64,000 nucleotides of DNA. It comes from Pedobacter sp. MC2016-05 (GTDB taxonomy: Bacteria; Bacteroidota; Bacteroidia; Sphingobacteriales; Sphingobacteriaceae). Where the stretch lies: contig NZ_JAPIVT010000001.1 of the NCBI RefSeq assembly GCF_026239735.1, positions 372,001-436,000 of the forward strand, read 5' to 3'. Every line of letters starts with the position of its first letter. Positions within the stretch are counted from its first letter, which is position 1. The notes below the pieces were generated by a model that had not been told where the DNA came from, did no database searches, and saw only the letters and a program-made list of their open reading frames with translations. This document shows positions 17,455 through 27,690 of this stretch, piece after piece. The position numbers and the translations under genes are program-made.

Positions 17455-20400
17455 ATGAGAAAACCTAGACAAAAAATCTTTTTGCAGCTTATGGTTATGC
17501 TAATACTTTTATTAGGCTTAACCCCAACATTGCTTTTCGCCCAACAAAATTTAAAGGGCAAAGTAGTGGATGAAAAAAATCTTCCTTTGCCTGGTGCAGG
17601 GGTCAAACTAAAAATTTCTGGAAAATCGACCGTTGCTGGTGACGATGGAAGTTTTACCATCAATGCGCCGGAAAACGAAACAGCATTGATTGTTTCTTTT
17701 ATTGGCTATCCATCACAAGAGATTGAAATTAAAAGTGGTGTTTCAGTTTATAATATCACCCTTACGCCAGATTCTAAAAACCTCAACGAGGTAGTGGTAA
17801 TTGGTTACGGTACACAAAAGCGTAGAGATGTAACCGGCTCGGTGGTTTCTTTAAGTGGATCTGCCATTAAAGAAGTTCCCGTAGCCAACATCCAACAAGC
17901 ATTGCAGGGGAGAATGGCGGGGGTTGAGGTACAGTCGGTTGGTACACGTCCGGGTGCAGGCGCACAAATTAGGATTCGTGGAGAAAGATCAATCAATGCT
18001 TCAAATGATCCGCTTTTCGTTGTGGATGGTATACCTTACGGAGGAACCTTAAATGACATCAATCCTGATGACATTGCCAGTTTAGATGTATTGAAAGATG
18101 CTTCTGCAACCGCCATTTATGGTTCTCGTGGGGCAAATGGTGTGGTTTTAATTACCACTAAACGAGGTATTGCTGGCGATACCAGAGTTTCATTTAACAC
18201 TTATTATGGTATTAGCAAAATCACGAATAAGTATAATGTTTACGATGCCGATCAATATAGAGCGCTTCGCGATTACTCCATTTTTAATCAAGATTATTTG
18301 GCCGATGAGAAACAAGGTATTGCAACTGGTAGAAATACCGATTGGCAAGATTTGTTGTACAAAGATGGCTTCATGACTGATAATAATCTAAGTATTTCTG
18401 GCGGTAGCGAACAAAGCCAGTTTTCAGTTGGGGGAGGTTATTTTAAACAAACATCGGCATTGCCTAGTCAAGATTTTACTCGTGCTTCACTGAAAGCCAC
18501 AGGCGATTTCAAAGCAGGTAAATATGTGAAAATAGGATTCAATAATTTAACCAATTACAGCATTACCAATGGTTCGCAATTTGGTTTGAATGTATTTCCG
18601 CTGCTTTCTCTAAGTCCGTTAAGTTCTCCATACAATCCTGATGGATCGGTGAATATCAAGCCTGCAGGAAACTTGGATGATTTAAACACCACTTATAATC
18701 CATTAATGTTGTTAACAAACGATAATCAATGGGTGGATCGTGTTCGCCGTTTCCGTACTTTTAATAGCATTTACGGGGAAGTCCAAATTTTGGACGGGTT
18801 TAAATACAGGTTAAATGCTGGTTTGGATTTCAACCAAGAAGAAGGTGCTCAGTTTAGAGGAACAAACAGTTATTTCAGGCCAGGTCTAGGAAATACAGCC
18901 TCAGTTAATAATGGCACTGGAACAAAATATTCGTTAGATAATTTATTAACCTACGAAAAAACGTTCGCAAAAAAACACCGTGTCTCGGTAACGGCGTTAT
19001 TTGGATTCGAGCGTGAGCAATATCACAATACTTCAGTGAGTAAGGATTCAATCACTGCTGATTTTGTACAATTCTACAATCTTGGTCAATCCTCGGTGGG
19101 TCCGGTAGCCGTATTGGGCGGGAGTGAATCATCGGCCACTTTAATTTCGATGATGTTGAGAGCGAACTATGTTTATAATGATCGATACATGATTACCGTT
19201 ACCGGTCGTAGAGATGGCTCATCCCGCCTAGGTAACGGCAATAAATGGAAACAATATCCGGCAGTTTCGGCAGGGTGGAGCATTAGCAACGAGGATTTTA
19301 TGAAAGATTTCAAGGTAATTTCTAACTTAAAACTTCGTGCAGGTTTTGGTATCACGTCCAATCAGGCGGTACCAGCTTATAGTACTTTAGGCGGTGTGGC
19401 TTCGAATGGAGTTCGATATAATTATGGCCCTTCATCACAAATAGGTTATTATGTATCGCGTATTGTCGATCCTAATTTGGATTGGGAATACACCCGTACC
19501 ACTAACATTGGTTTAGATTTCGGGATTTTAAACAACCGCATAACGGGTAGCATTGATTATTATACTGCAAAAACAGACAAGTTACTATACGGCGTTCCAC
19601 TTCCTCCAACATCAGGAATTTCAGAAAACTATTTAACCAATATTGGTAATGTAGAAAATAAAGGTTTAGAGGTTGCCCTATCCAGTCAAAACTTTAAAAC
19701 TGAAAGTGGTTTTTCCTGGGGAACGGATTTGAATTTCTATTTCAATAGGAATAAGTTAATCGCTTTAAATGGAAATATCACTCAGGTAACGAATGCACAA
19801 CTATTTGTTGGTGAACCATTGACTGCAATTTTCGATTACAATAAAATTGGTATCTGGCAAACAGATGAGGCTGCTGAGGCTGCGAGATATGGTTTTGTGC
19901 CGGGACAATTAAAATTGGAAGATTACAATCGCGATGGCAAATTAACGGTCGATGATAAACATGTAATCGGAAATGCTCAAGCAAAAATTCAAGGGGGTAT
20001 CACTAACCGTTTTAATTTTAAAGGGTTTGATTTTTCATTCGTGGTTTACGCCCGCTTCGGTGGAACATTGATTAGTCAGGTACACCAGCCATTGGCAGGT
20101 TATTTAACCATAAACGATGGCCGTAGAAACCAGTTGGCTGTTGATTATTGGACACCAACCAATCCAACTAACGTCTTCCCTTCACCAAATGTATCTGGTG
20201 GACAAATTACAACAGCGCTTACTAGCGATGCAGGATCAACTTTAGGTTATTACGATGCAAGCTTTGTAAAAATGAGAAGTATAAATCTTGGGTATTCTTT
20301 CACCAACAACATCGCGAGGAAATTAGGTGCTCAAAAAATTAAGGTTTATGTAACCGCACAAAACCCTTTCATTATCTACTCGCCTTATGTTAAAGCTGGT

Positions 20401-20538
20401 GGTATGGATCCAGAGGCCACTGGAACGGGTAATCAAGGAGTTTCAAACCCTGGAAACATTTCAAACAGGGCTTTAACAATTGGTGCGGCAATACCACCAA
20501 CAAGAACGTTTTTGGCAGGCTTAAATGTTACTTTTTAA
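17455..20538 (+). CDS. SusC/RagA-type TonB-dependent outer-membrane transporter (xylan locus)
   Basis: 1027 residues. Signal peptide to ~residue 29 (LLFAQQ), then a carboxypeptidase-regulatory-like fold (NLKGKVVDEKNLPLPGAGV to ~110), a TonB-contact region (NEVVVIGYGTQKRRDVTG), the plug (IRIRGERSINASNDPLFVVD and DVLKDASATAIYGSRGANG) and a C-terminal 22-strand barrel ending in the aromatic-terminated GLNVTF. It imports oligosaccharides captured by the partner SusD. There is no STN domain, so no sigma/anti-sigma signalling is expected. First gene of susC-susD-GH10, spaced 27 and 23 bases, an order that resembles the core xylan-utilisation (Xus) cluster of other Bacteroidota. Xylo-oligosaccharides are the inferred substrate. 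Expression probably depends on the operator at 17307. Confidence 0.93.
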   Translation: MRKPRQKIFLQLMVMLILLLGLTPTLLFAQQNLKGKVVDEKNLPLPGAGVKLKISGKSTVAGDDGSFTINAPENETALIVSFIGYPSQEIEIKSGVSVYNITLTPDSKNLNEVVVIGYGTQKRRDVTGSVVSLSGSAIKEVPVANIQQALQGRMAGVEVQSVGTRPGAGAQIRIRGERSINASNDPLFVVDGIPYGGTLNDINPDDIASLDVLKDASATAIYGSRGANGVVLITTKRGIAGDTRVSFNTYYGISKITNKYNVYDADQYRALRDYSIFNQDYLADEKQGIATGRNTDWQDLLYKDGFMTDNNLSISGGSEQSQFSVGGGYFKQTSALPSQDFTRASLKATGDFKAGKYVKIGFNNLTNYSITNGSQFGLNVFPLLSLSPLSSPYNPDGSVNIKPAGNLDDLNTTYNPLMLLTNDNQWVDRVRRFRTFNSIYGEVQILDGFKYRLNAGLDFNQEEGAQFRGTNSYFRPGLGNTASVNNGTGTKYSLDNLLTYEKTFAKKHRVSVTALFGFEREQYHNTSVSKDSITADFVQFYNLGQSSVGPVAVLGGSESSATLISMMLRANYVYNDRYMITVTGRRDGSSRLGNGNKWKQYPAVSAGWSISNEDFMKDFKVISNLKLRAGFGITSNQAVPAYSTLGGVASNGVRYNYGPSSQIGYYVSRIVDPNLDWEYTRTTNIGLDFGILNNRITGSIDYYTAKTDKLLYGVPLPPTSGISENYLTNIGNVENKGLEVALSSQNFKTESGFSWGTDLNFYFNRNKLIALNGNITQVTNAQLFVGEPLTAIFDYNKIGIWQTDEAAEAARYGFVPGQLKLEDYNRDGKLTVDDKHVIGNAQAKIQGGITNRFNFKGFDFSFVVYARFGGTLISQVHQPLAGYLTINDGRRNQLAVDYWTPTNPTNVFPSPNVSGGQITTALTSDAGSTLGYYDASFVKMRSINLGYSFTNNIARKLGAQKIKVYVTAQNPFIIYSPYVKAGGMDPEATGTGNQGVSNPGNISNRALTIGAAIPPTRTFLAGLNVTF

Positions 20539-20565
20539 ATCTCCTCACTACTTAGATTGATAAAA

Positions 20566-22374
20566 ATGAAAATAAGATATTATATACAAGCCATTCTCCT
20601 CTCAACTATAATTATGTTTGGAGGATGTAAGAAAGCACTTGAAGAACGCCCTTACACAGCATTTACTACAGATTATTTTAAAAGTCCAGAGGGTTTACAG
20701 GCAGCTATCAATTCTGTTTATGCAGGTATGCGTTACGATTATGGCCCAATTGGAGCTGTTTTATTAGCAAATATGGGTACCGACGAATGGACTTTTGGGG
20801 ACCAGGGAAACTCTGGACAAACCCTTGAGTTAGGCACCTACCAAATTCCGCCAACCAATGGATCAATTCTAACCCCATGGAATAGAAACTACTCGAATAT
20901 TAACTTGTGTAACGCAATTTTGCAATTTGCACCGCAGGTAACCATGAGCGATGCCGCAAGAAATGTAATCATGGCCGAAGCCCGTTACTTGCGAGCACAT
21001 TATTACATGTTATTAGTGATTCAATTTGGCGCTGTGCCATTGGATTTAGGTTCTGGTGATCTGGTTTTTACTGATGTAGCATATTATGGCTTCAACCGTA
21101 TTCCATTTAACGATGTCTTGAAAAAGAATTATCAGGCGATGATTAATGACCTGACTTTTGCTAGTCAGAACCTCCCGGTTACACGCCCAACAAATGCTTT
21201 TAAACTTTCGCAATCTGCAGCTTTACATTTGTTATCAAAAATCTATTTGTACCGCGGATATTCTGATGCTAAAGAATCCTCAGATTTTGCCAATGCTTAT
21301 AAAACAGCAATGGAATTAATCAACAATAAGGCGAAATACGGAACTGATTTACTGCAAGATTATAGTCAAGTGCATAAACAAGGCAATGACTACAACAGAG
21401 AAATTTTATATTCTGTTGAGCGTTTGCCATTAAACAATGCAAATAATGAGGTGGCAAATCCAGGTAGCGATTTCGCCGATAAAGTAAACTTATCAAATAA
21501 CTTGTTTAACTGCAATTATCAAAATGCGGTTACTGTAGGTGGAGTTTCATTAATTGATGATCGGCCATTGCAATATGGCCGCCCATTAAGGCAATTGGCA
21601 CCAACGGCGAATGTATTTAATCGTGTTTTTGCTGATAAGGGAAATGATAGCCGCTACGATGCAACCTTCAGAACAATGTGGAGGGTAGCAACCTTGCGAA
21701 CTGGTGCAGAATTGGAGACCTTTAAAACCAGATTGGCTGGTGTAGGTTTCGCCATTGGCGATACGGCAATCTATCTGGCGCCCAGTGATGCCAGAGCGGC
21801 GCAATTGAAAGCGCTAGGTAAAAAGTATAAAGTTTTAGGTCCATCGGAATACTGGTCGAACCAAAACAAAACCAACCAATTGTATCCAAATTTGAAAAAA
21901 TACGACGATAGTGTGCGTAACAACTTTCAAGATGTTTCTGGTAGGCCATACATCGTAGCGAAACTTTCGGAGGTTTACTTAATCGCTGCCGAAGCTGCCC
22001 TTCAGGATGGTCGTGCAGGTGATGCGGTTCCTTTAATTAACACTTTGAGAGAAAGAGCTGCTTTCCGATCGTGGTTTAGTGCTGGTGAGTTGGCAACGAG
22101 AAAGGCAGCAATGACCATTACTGTAGCCCAGGTTAATTTAGATTTTATTTTGGATGAACGTACAAGAGAATTGTGTGGAGAAGGTTTAAGATGGGCAGAT
22201 TTGGCTGTACGTAAAAAATTGGTTGAGCGTGTTAAAGCTTACAACCCTGATGGTGCACCGAATGTGAAAGACTTCCACAATTTGCGTCCGATTCCTCAAA
22301 GTCAAATCAACAGTGTTGTAGATCCGGGTGGAGATTCGAATAGAAACAAATACCAAAACCCGGGATACTACTAG
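20566..22374 (+). CDS. SusD/RagB-type glycan-binding lipoprotein (xylan locus)
   Basis: About 602 residues from ATG 20566; a TTG three codons upstream is possible but less likely. The lipobox is MFGGCKKALEE, so the mature protein is an outer-surface lipoprotein. SusD hallmarks: an N-terminal helical region around RYLRAHYYMLLVIQFGAVPL, TPR-like helices that contact SusC, and the C-terminal DERTRELCGEGLRWADLAVR. It binds glycan and works as the lid of the SusC barrel. It follows susC and precedes the CBM-containing GH10 in one operon, so xylan or xylo-oligosaccharide binding is the likely job. Confidence 0.93.
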   Translation: MKIRYYIQAILLSTIIMFGGCKKALEERPYTAFTTDYFKSPEGLQAAINSVYAGMRYDYGPIGAVLLANMGTDEWTFGDQGNSGQTLELGTYQIPPTNGSILTPWNRNYSNINLCNAILQFAPQVTMSDAARNVIMAEARYLRAHYYMLLVIQFGAVPLDLGSGDLVFTDVAYYGFNRIPFNDVLKKNYQAMINDLTFASQNLPVTRPTNAFKLSQSAALHLLSKIYLYRGYSDAKESSDFANAYKTAMELINNKAKYGTDLLQDYSQVHKQGNDYNREILYSVERLPLNNANNEVANPGSDFADKVNLSNNLFNCNYQNAVTVGGVSLIDDRPLQYGRPLRQLAPTANVFNRVFADKGNDSRYDATFRTMWRVATLRTGAELETFKTRLAGVGFAIGDTAIYLAPSDARAAQLKALGKKYKVLGPSEYWSNQNKTNQLYPNLKKYDDSVRNNFQDVSGRPYIVAKLSEVYLIAAEAALQDGRAGDAVPLINTLRERAAFRSWFSAGELATRKAAMTITVAQVNLDFILDERTRELCGEGLRWADLAVRKKLVERVKAYNPDGAPNVKDFHNLRPIPQSQINSVVDPGGDSNRNKYQNPGYY

Positions 22375-22397
22375 TCAAATAATCAAAGGAAATTAAC

Positions 22398-24053
22398 ATG
22401 AGAAAGAAATTAATTATACCTGGCTTACTGTTATTGACAGTAGTTGGGATGTATTCTTGCAAGAAAGATATATATAAAGGAGCAGATAGCTTGGCCGATG
22501 TACAATTCACTGATAGTGCAGCTGTACTAAAATCGCTGGTGTCTTTCCCATTGGGAATGGCTGCAGAGTACCCGCTTTCGTCAACCAACAACAGTTATTG
22601 GGCTGTTGTAAAACGCGAAGCAGGTTGGATTACATTTGGCAATGAATTGAAAAATGATGCCGTAGTGAAAGCGGATGGAAGTTACGATTTTACAAGGGCT
22701 GATAACTTTTATAATCTTGCCACAACAGCAGGAATTAAAGTTTTTGGCCATACCTTGGTTTGGCACTCGCAGCAACGAGCATCTTATTACAATGGGTTAA
22801 TCGGTGGTGGCGGAAGTGGTTCTGGGCCGACAAATTTGGTTGTAAATCCTGGTTTTGAAAGTACAGCAGTCGGCACGACGGCCGAACCTGCAGATGGTTG
22901 GCAGGTTTTAAATGGTGCCGGGCAATTTGTAAGCACCGGCAGTAATGTAAATGCTGGTGCAAAAGCACTTCAGGTTAATGTGCCTGCTGGCGGACAAAAC
23001 TATAATACACAGATAGCCACAAAAGCGCAAATTCCAGTTACAGCTGGTAAAACTTATACCATTTCTTACTACATAAAAGGTGCTGCGGCACAAAATATTC
23101 AATTCGAAATTCGTCCATATTTAGGGGCTGCTGCGGGTTCGGTAAATTACCAAGGAGGAAAACCTGTAACAACTGCTTATTCAAAAGTTACTTATGATTA
23201 TGCTATTCCAGTTGGTGTAACCGCAATACAGTTGGCGTTTGATTTAGGCGGTACTCAGAATACCCTTTATATCGATGATGTAAGCATCACCGATGCTTCA
23301 ATTGTTGCACCTCCATCGGGCGGTGCCTTAACTGTACTTGTAGATAACGCGATGAAGAATCACATTCAAACAGTAGTTTCTCACTATGTGGGGAAAATTA
23401 CGGCCTGGGATGTAATTAACGAACCGTTTAGTGACGCGGCGGAATTGAGAAATAATTCAAATACGCCCTCGACTGGAAGAACTGATGTATTTGTTTGGCA
23501 AAATTATTTGGGTAGAGATTATGCCGCAAAGGCATTTACTTATGCGAGAGCATCTGATGCTAAGGCAGATTTATACATGAATGATTATAATTTGGAGTCC
23601 AGCACCGCTAAACTGGATGCGTTTGTAGCGATGGCTAAAGAATTAAAAGCTGCGAATACTGGAATTACAGGTGTAGGTACACAAATGCATTGCAACATCA
23701 ACACATCATACAATATGATTAACGACATGTTTCAAAAATTGGCAGCAACTGGATTAAAGGTGAGAATTTCAGAACTCGACATCAGGTTGAATCCTTCAGA
23801 AAAGGTGGGTAATGTAGGTTCCTCAACTGCACTTCAAAACCTTCAGGCAGCAATGTACAATTACGTGGTAAAAGCTTATTTAAAATATGTTCCGGAAGCG
23901 CAACGCGGCGGAATAACCGTTTGGGGTGTTGCAGATACTGATAGTTGGATTACTACCAGCTTAGCTAAAAATGATGCACCACTTTTATTCAATGCTACTT
24001 ATGGAAAAAAACCTGCTTTCTCGGGTTTTGCCAAAGGATTGAAAGGACAATAA
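22398..24053 (+). CDS. GH10 endo-xylanase with carbohydrate-binding module inserted in the catalytic domain
   Basis: 551 residues, lipoprotein signal (GMYSCKKD, Cys21), so probably cell-surface. The GH10 fold begins around residue 45 and reaches GHTLVWHSQQ (~118-127). It is then interrupted by a Gly/Ser linker and a CBM4/9-like beta-sandwich (NLVVNPGFES at ~147 to LYIDDVSITD at ~300). It resumes after a second linker with the acid/base motif WDVINEPFSD (Glu342), GVGTQMHCNIN, the nucleophile motif RISELDIRLNP (Glu459) and ITVWGVADTDSW. Such nested modules are known in surface xylanases of Bacteroidota. It is the third gene of the susCD operon and probably generates the oligosaccharides that SusCD imports. 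A strong terminator follows. Confidence 0.94.
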   Translation: MRKKLIIPGLLLLTVVGMYSCKKDIYKGADSLADVQFTDSAAVLKSLVSFPLGMAAEYPLSSTNNSYWAVVKREAGWITFGNELKNDAVVKADGSYDFTRADNFYNLATTAGIKVFGHTLVWHSQQRASYYNGLIGGGGSGSGPTNLVVNPGFESTAVGTTAEPADGWQVLNGAGQFVSTGSNVNAGAKALQVNVPAGGQNYNTQIATKAQIPVTAGKTYTISYYIKGAAAQNIQFEIRPYLGAAAGSVNYQGGKPVTTAYSKVTYDYAIPVGVTAIQLAFDLGGTQNTLYIDDVSITDASIVAPPSGGALTVLVDNAMKNHIQTVVSHYVGKITAWDVINEPFSDAAELRNNSNTPSTGRTDVFVWQNYLGRDYAAKAFTYARASDAKADLYMNDYNLESSTAKLDAFVAMAKELKAANTGITGVGTQMHCNINTSYNMINDMFQKLAATGLKVRISELDIRLNPSEKVGNVGSSTALQNLQAAMYNYVVKAYLKYVPEAQRGGITVWGVADTDSWITTSLAKNDAPLLFNATYGKKPAFSGFAKGLKGQ

Positions 24054-24071
24054 ACTAAATATGTAGTAATT

Positions 24072-24110
24072 AAGCCATTCCGGTGAACAGGAATGGCTTT
24101 TCTTTTTTAA
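24072..24110 (+). terminator. Intrinsic terminator after the susC-susD-GH10 operon
   Basis: A perfect 10-bp stem (AAGCCATTCC at 24072-24081 with GGAATGGCTT at 24090-24099), an 8-base loop and a T-rich tail (TTTTCTTTTTT). Confidence 0.88.
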
Positions 24111-24111
24111 T

Positions 24112-26031
24112 TTATTTTATGCGGACCTCAAATGGAGAAGCTGGCAATCCTTCTATATTATATAAGTTGGCCCCTTCGGGATTATCTGCCCAAGCATAAC
24201 GTACAAACATGGGTTTGGTGACTTCTTTGTTAAAAACAATCAGTTGATTTCCCTTAATCTCAGCATCAGCCCAGATAAATTTTTGGTCAGCGCCCGCGAT
24301 GGCGAAGTATTTAAGTTTTGTAGCTCCTTTTGCCACGAGCCCTTTACCAATATTTTCAAATGTTAAAATGAGTTTGCCATTTTCCGCCTTTATCGTTTTT
24401 AACGTAGGACCGGAATGTACGGTTTTCTTATCGCCATAAATGAGATTTACAGCTTGTAATGCCAATCGTTTGCCAACATCTTTTTTATTCAAAGGGTGAA
24501 TGTCGTTCCATTCTCCCAAATCAATTGCAACGGCCATCGCAGTATTATTTTCTGATGATAAACGGCGTTGTTCTTCTCTCAGTTCCGCCCAATTGCTTTC
24601 CGTCGGGTTCTCCTTTGCCTCCATAAAATTGGGCAATTGAACATACAAAAATGGAAGATTTTGGTTATGGAATGTTGCTCTCCAATCCGAAATTAAGCTT
24701 TTCATTAAAGCGTAATATGCTTTCGGATCATAAGTATTCGCTTCACCTTGATACCATACAGCGGCTTTTATCTTTAGGTTTGCCAAAGGTGCAATCATGG
24801 CATTATATAAGCCTACGGGTTTCCAGCGCACAAAAGTTTGTGAGGGTGAAGGTTTCGATGCTACTCCTAACTTATATTTCCACTTACCGGTTAAATTAAC
24901 AGTATCGTTTCCTGCTAGCAATAAATACTCTTTATCCATTACAAAACCACCGTTTCCTGAATTATTTACAATACGGACGGTAATGGTGTTCTTCCCCGCT
25001 TTTAAAATTCCACTATTAAAGAGATATCTTCTTGGTGGATATTGATAACTGGTGGCTCCAACAAATTTTCCGTTAATAAATACCGAGTCGGCATCAACTA
25101 TTCTTCCCAGCAACAATTTCGATGATTTGCCCACCATATTTTGGGGGATAGTGACCTCTTTTTTAAACCAAACAATACCATTAACTTTTCCCATTGGCTC
25201 ATTTGCCCAATAACCAGGGATATTCATTTCTGACCAATCCTTATCATTGATGTTGTTTCGCCAGTTGTTTTTCAATCCTTCATCGCCGTTATTTAATTGG
25301 GTATACCAAGCTTTAGATGCCGCCTGATCTGAAGATTCAATTCGTTTAATGAGCTGATCGTCTTGAAATTCCAGTAGTTCTTTTTCTAGTTGGGGAAAGT
25401 TTTTAATGGCGCTTTCGCTAATCCAAGATTGTGCCGGAGAACCGCCCAATGCAGCATTAATAATTCCAACCGGGACTTTGTTTTTTTTATAGATATCTAA
25501 AGCAAAAAAATAGGCTACACCCGAAAAGTCAAGTAGGGTCGTAGGATTGGCTGTGTGCCAAGACCCAGCTGAAAAATCTTTCCGTTTTGCCTTAAAGTCA
25601 TATTCATCGGGTACTAAAAACTGCCTAATATTAGAGTTGTTGCTGTTGGCTATTTCATTCGGATATTGGTCTACTAATCTGCCCATCGGCAGTTCCATGT
25701 TGGATTGTCCGCTAAATAAAAAAACATCACCAAATAAAATGTCTTTCAATATAATTTTATTACTTGCCGAAAACACCATTTGATACGGTCCACCAGCCTT
25801 TTGTGGTGGAAGTTTAATGCTCCAATTGCCATTTTGATCGGCTTTGCCTAAATAAGGCTTGCCCTTAAACTGCAATGTGACCGATTCGTTTGCCGCAGCC
25901 CAACCCCAAATTTTTGTGCTATCATTGCGCTGCAGAACCATCCCGTCGCTAAGCAGTCTTGGAAGCTTAATTTGTGCGTAACAGATTGAATTACTCAAAA
26001 AGATAATTGGAATTATAAACCACTTTTTCAT
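24112..26031 (-). CDS. SGNH-type sialate/acetylxylan esterase with inserted beta-sandwich domain
   Basis: 639 residues, signal peptide to ~residue 19 (ICYAQ). Family of 9-O-acetylesterase-like SGNH hydrolases. Seen: KDILFGDVFLFSGQSNMELP with the catalytic serine, IINAALGGSPAQSWIS, AAVWYQGEANT, and GEWNDIHPLNKKDVG with the catalytic Asp-His pair. Between the two halves of the catalytic domain (~residues 270-390) lies a galactose-binding-like jelly roll (IPGYWANEP…GIVWFKKEVTIP…ADSVFINGKFVGAT), as in many Bacteroidota members. In this context removal of acetyl groups from xylan is likely, though other acetylated sugars cannot be excluded. Its start overlaps the stop of the upstream GH35 gene by one base (TAATG), so the two are translationally coupled. 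Confidence 0.88.
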   Translation of the reverse strand: MKKWFIIPIIFLSNSICYAQIKLPRLLSDGMVLQRNDSTKIWGWAAANESVTLQFKGKPYLGKADQNGNWSIKLPPQKAGGPYQMVFSASNKIILKDILFGDVFLFSGQSNMELPMGRLVDQYPNEIANSNNSNIRQFLVPDEYDFKAKRKDFSAGSWHTANPTTLLDFSGVAYFFALDIYKKNKVPVGIINAALGGSPAQSWISESAIKNFPQLEKELLEFQDDQLIKRIESSDQAASKAWYTQLNNGDEGLKNNWRNNINDKDWSEMNIPGYWANEPMGKVNGIVWFKKEVTIPQNMVGKSSKLLLGRIVDADSVFINGKFVGATSYQYPPRRYLFNSGILKAGKNTITVRIVNNSGNGGFVMDKEYLLLAGNDTVNLTGKWKYKLGVASKPSPSQTFVRWKPVGLYNAMIAPLANLKIKAAVWYQGEANTYDPKAYYALMKSLISDWRATFHNQNLPFLYVQLPNFMEAKENPTESNWAELREEQRRLSSENNTAMAVAIDLGEWNDIHPLNKKDVGKRLALQAVNLIYGDKKTVHSGPTLKTIKAENGKLILTFENIGKGLVAKGATKLKYFAIAGADQKFIWADAEIKGNQLIVFNKEVTKPMFVRYAWADNPEGANLYNIEGLPASPFEVRIK

Positions 26032-27647
26032 TATTGATAGGAGTAAAGTTTAATTTTTTGGATACTGTAATCGCCTTCAGCAATTCTTAAATGTCTGCCT
26101 TGATGGTTTTGATCTCCATTTAACCTCAAGCCTGGAATCCACTTTCCATTTTCAAAAACACCTTCGTCTATCTGGGCAATGCCGGCTCTAAAGTTATCTT
26201 TTAGGGGTTTAAATGTGGCCACTATTCCAGTTCCTGCAATGATAAATTCATCAGGAGCCAATTGGATAATCAATCCGCCTGTAATTGGCCAATTTTCATC
26301 TTTTGCTTTACCCGACCAACCCAGATTTAAATCATGAGAAAAGAGAAAGATGTAGTCGCCCAAACGAATTTCCTGTTTAGAATTGGCTTTGTCGAACAAG
26401 ATACCATTGATGGTTTTTTTACCCTGATGCTGTAAAATAAGCGGACTTAATTGATCTAGTAATTTATATGCAGAACCAATGTCGGCATTCATTTTTTCAT
26501 CCCCGTTCTCAATAGAAAATGGAGAAAAGCCCATGGAATTGTAATGGCCAATGGCATAAAATGCTTTTGCGCCAACGCCTTGTTCAAAACGAATTTCTGG
26601 GATAAATAGCGTGTTTTCACCACGAACATATAAATCATTCCAATATTTAAAGTCTGGATTATAAAAATCTGGAGAAAACATGTCGATGCTTGGTGCGCCT
26701 GCTTTCCAAATATCCATAATATGAGGTAGCGGACCAGCGCTTGGATATTCTCCCGGTTTGGCTTCTTTTTTATAGTTTAATGCTGCATTTAAATACATTG
26801 GTAAGTTATATTTTGCTTTTCCAGCTCTGGTTAACTTATTGATGAAGTCCGCATAGTTCCAGGCCATAAAAATCTCCTCGGTAGCCAAATTCTTGCCAAA
26901 TACATCTTCCCAGTTACCGATAGTCTTCGATCCATTCTTTGTCCAAGCCGCACTAAACTCTGGTATTAAATTATTTTTATTTTTTTTTAAATAATCCGCT
27001 AATTTCACCGGAATGGGTTTTTTGAAGGCTGCATTCGCCAATATGCTATGGTCTCTGGCGTCCGGCAACATGCCAATTTCATTTTCCACCTGTATCATAA
27101 TTACAGTCTGGTCGCTACTATCGATTTTCTTTATGAACGATGTGAGCGCCTCGAAAGCTTTGATGTCCGCATTTAAACTGTTATCAGAAAATGGACTTAA
27201 TATTTCTTGCCCTATTCCGTTTTTATCTGTTGCTCTGGGAAACCTTTTCTGATCTTTTTTTACCCAAACGGGGGCATAACAAGACATACTATTCTTCCAG
27301 GCCCCGAACCATAAGAATATTAATTTCAGATCATTCTTTCTGGCATTAGCAATTAAGTCATTAACCAAATCAAAATTAAATTTTCCTTCTTCGGGCTCAA
27401 TTAATTCCCAATATACAGGCGCCAAAATTGTATTTGCATTTAAGCTTTTAACTTTTCTCCAAATGGGCTTCATGTAATCGGTATTGGATGAACTTGAGTT
27501 GCCTAGCTCGCCGCCTAAAATTAGGTATGGTTTATCTCGAACATAGAGTTGCTTGATGTCTCCTTGTTGTTTCAAGTAGGGCTGAGCAAATAAACTTAAT
27601 GTAGAAGAAGTTAATAGCGTAAACAATAACATGCGAGTCTTTCTCAT
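26031..27647 (-). CDS. GH35-type beta-galactosidase with DUF5597 C-terminal domain
   Basis: About 538 residues from ATG 27647. An ATG at 27677 would add a further 10 residues before the signal peptide. The TIM barrel reads as GH35/GH42-like: KPYLILGGELGNSS, ANTILAPVYWELIEPEEGKFNF, the acid/base motif VIMIQVENEIGM, and the nucleophile region LFIPEIRFEQGVGAKAFYAIG. The C-terminal part (HQGKKTINGIL onwards) corresponds to DUF5597. Similar proteins include the GH35 galactosidases that trim plant cell-wall side chains. It may remove galactose capping from xylan or xyloglucan. It is the first gene of a two-gene operon with the esterase, under the operator at 27716. Confidence 0.82.
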   Translation of the reverse strand: MRKTRMLLFTLLTSSTLSLFAQPYLKQQGDIKQLYVRDKPYLILGGELGNSSSSNTDYMKPIWRKVKSLNANTILAPVYWELIEPEEGKFNFDLVNDLIANARKNDLKLIFLWFGAWKNSMSCYAPVWVKKDQKRFPRATDKNGIGQEILSPFSDNSLNADIKAFEALTSFIKKIDSSDQTVIMIQVENEIGMLPDARDHSILANAAFKKPIPVKLADYLKKNKNNLIPEFSAAWTKNGSKTIGNWEDVFGKNLATEEIFMAWNYADFINKLTRAGKAKYNLPMYLNAALNYKKEAKPGEYPSAGPLPHIMDIWKAGAPSIDMFSPDFYNPDFKYWNDLYVRGENTLFIPEIRFEQGVGAKAFYAIGHYNSMGFSPFSIENGDEKMNADIGSAYKLLDQLSPLILQHQGKKTINGILFDKANSKQEIRLGDYIFLFSHDLNLGWSGKAKDENWPITGGLIIQLAPDEFIIAGTGIVATFKPLKDNFRAGIAQIDEGVFENGKWIPGLRLNGDQNHQGRHLRIAEGDYSIQKIKLYSYQ

Positions 27648-27690
27648 AAATATTTTAATGGTTAGAATGATTTTCATCAAAATGGAAGCA

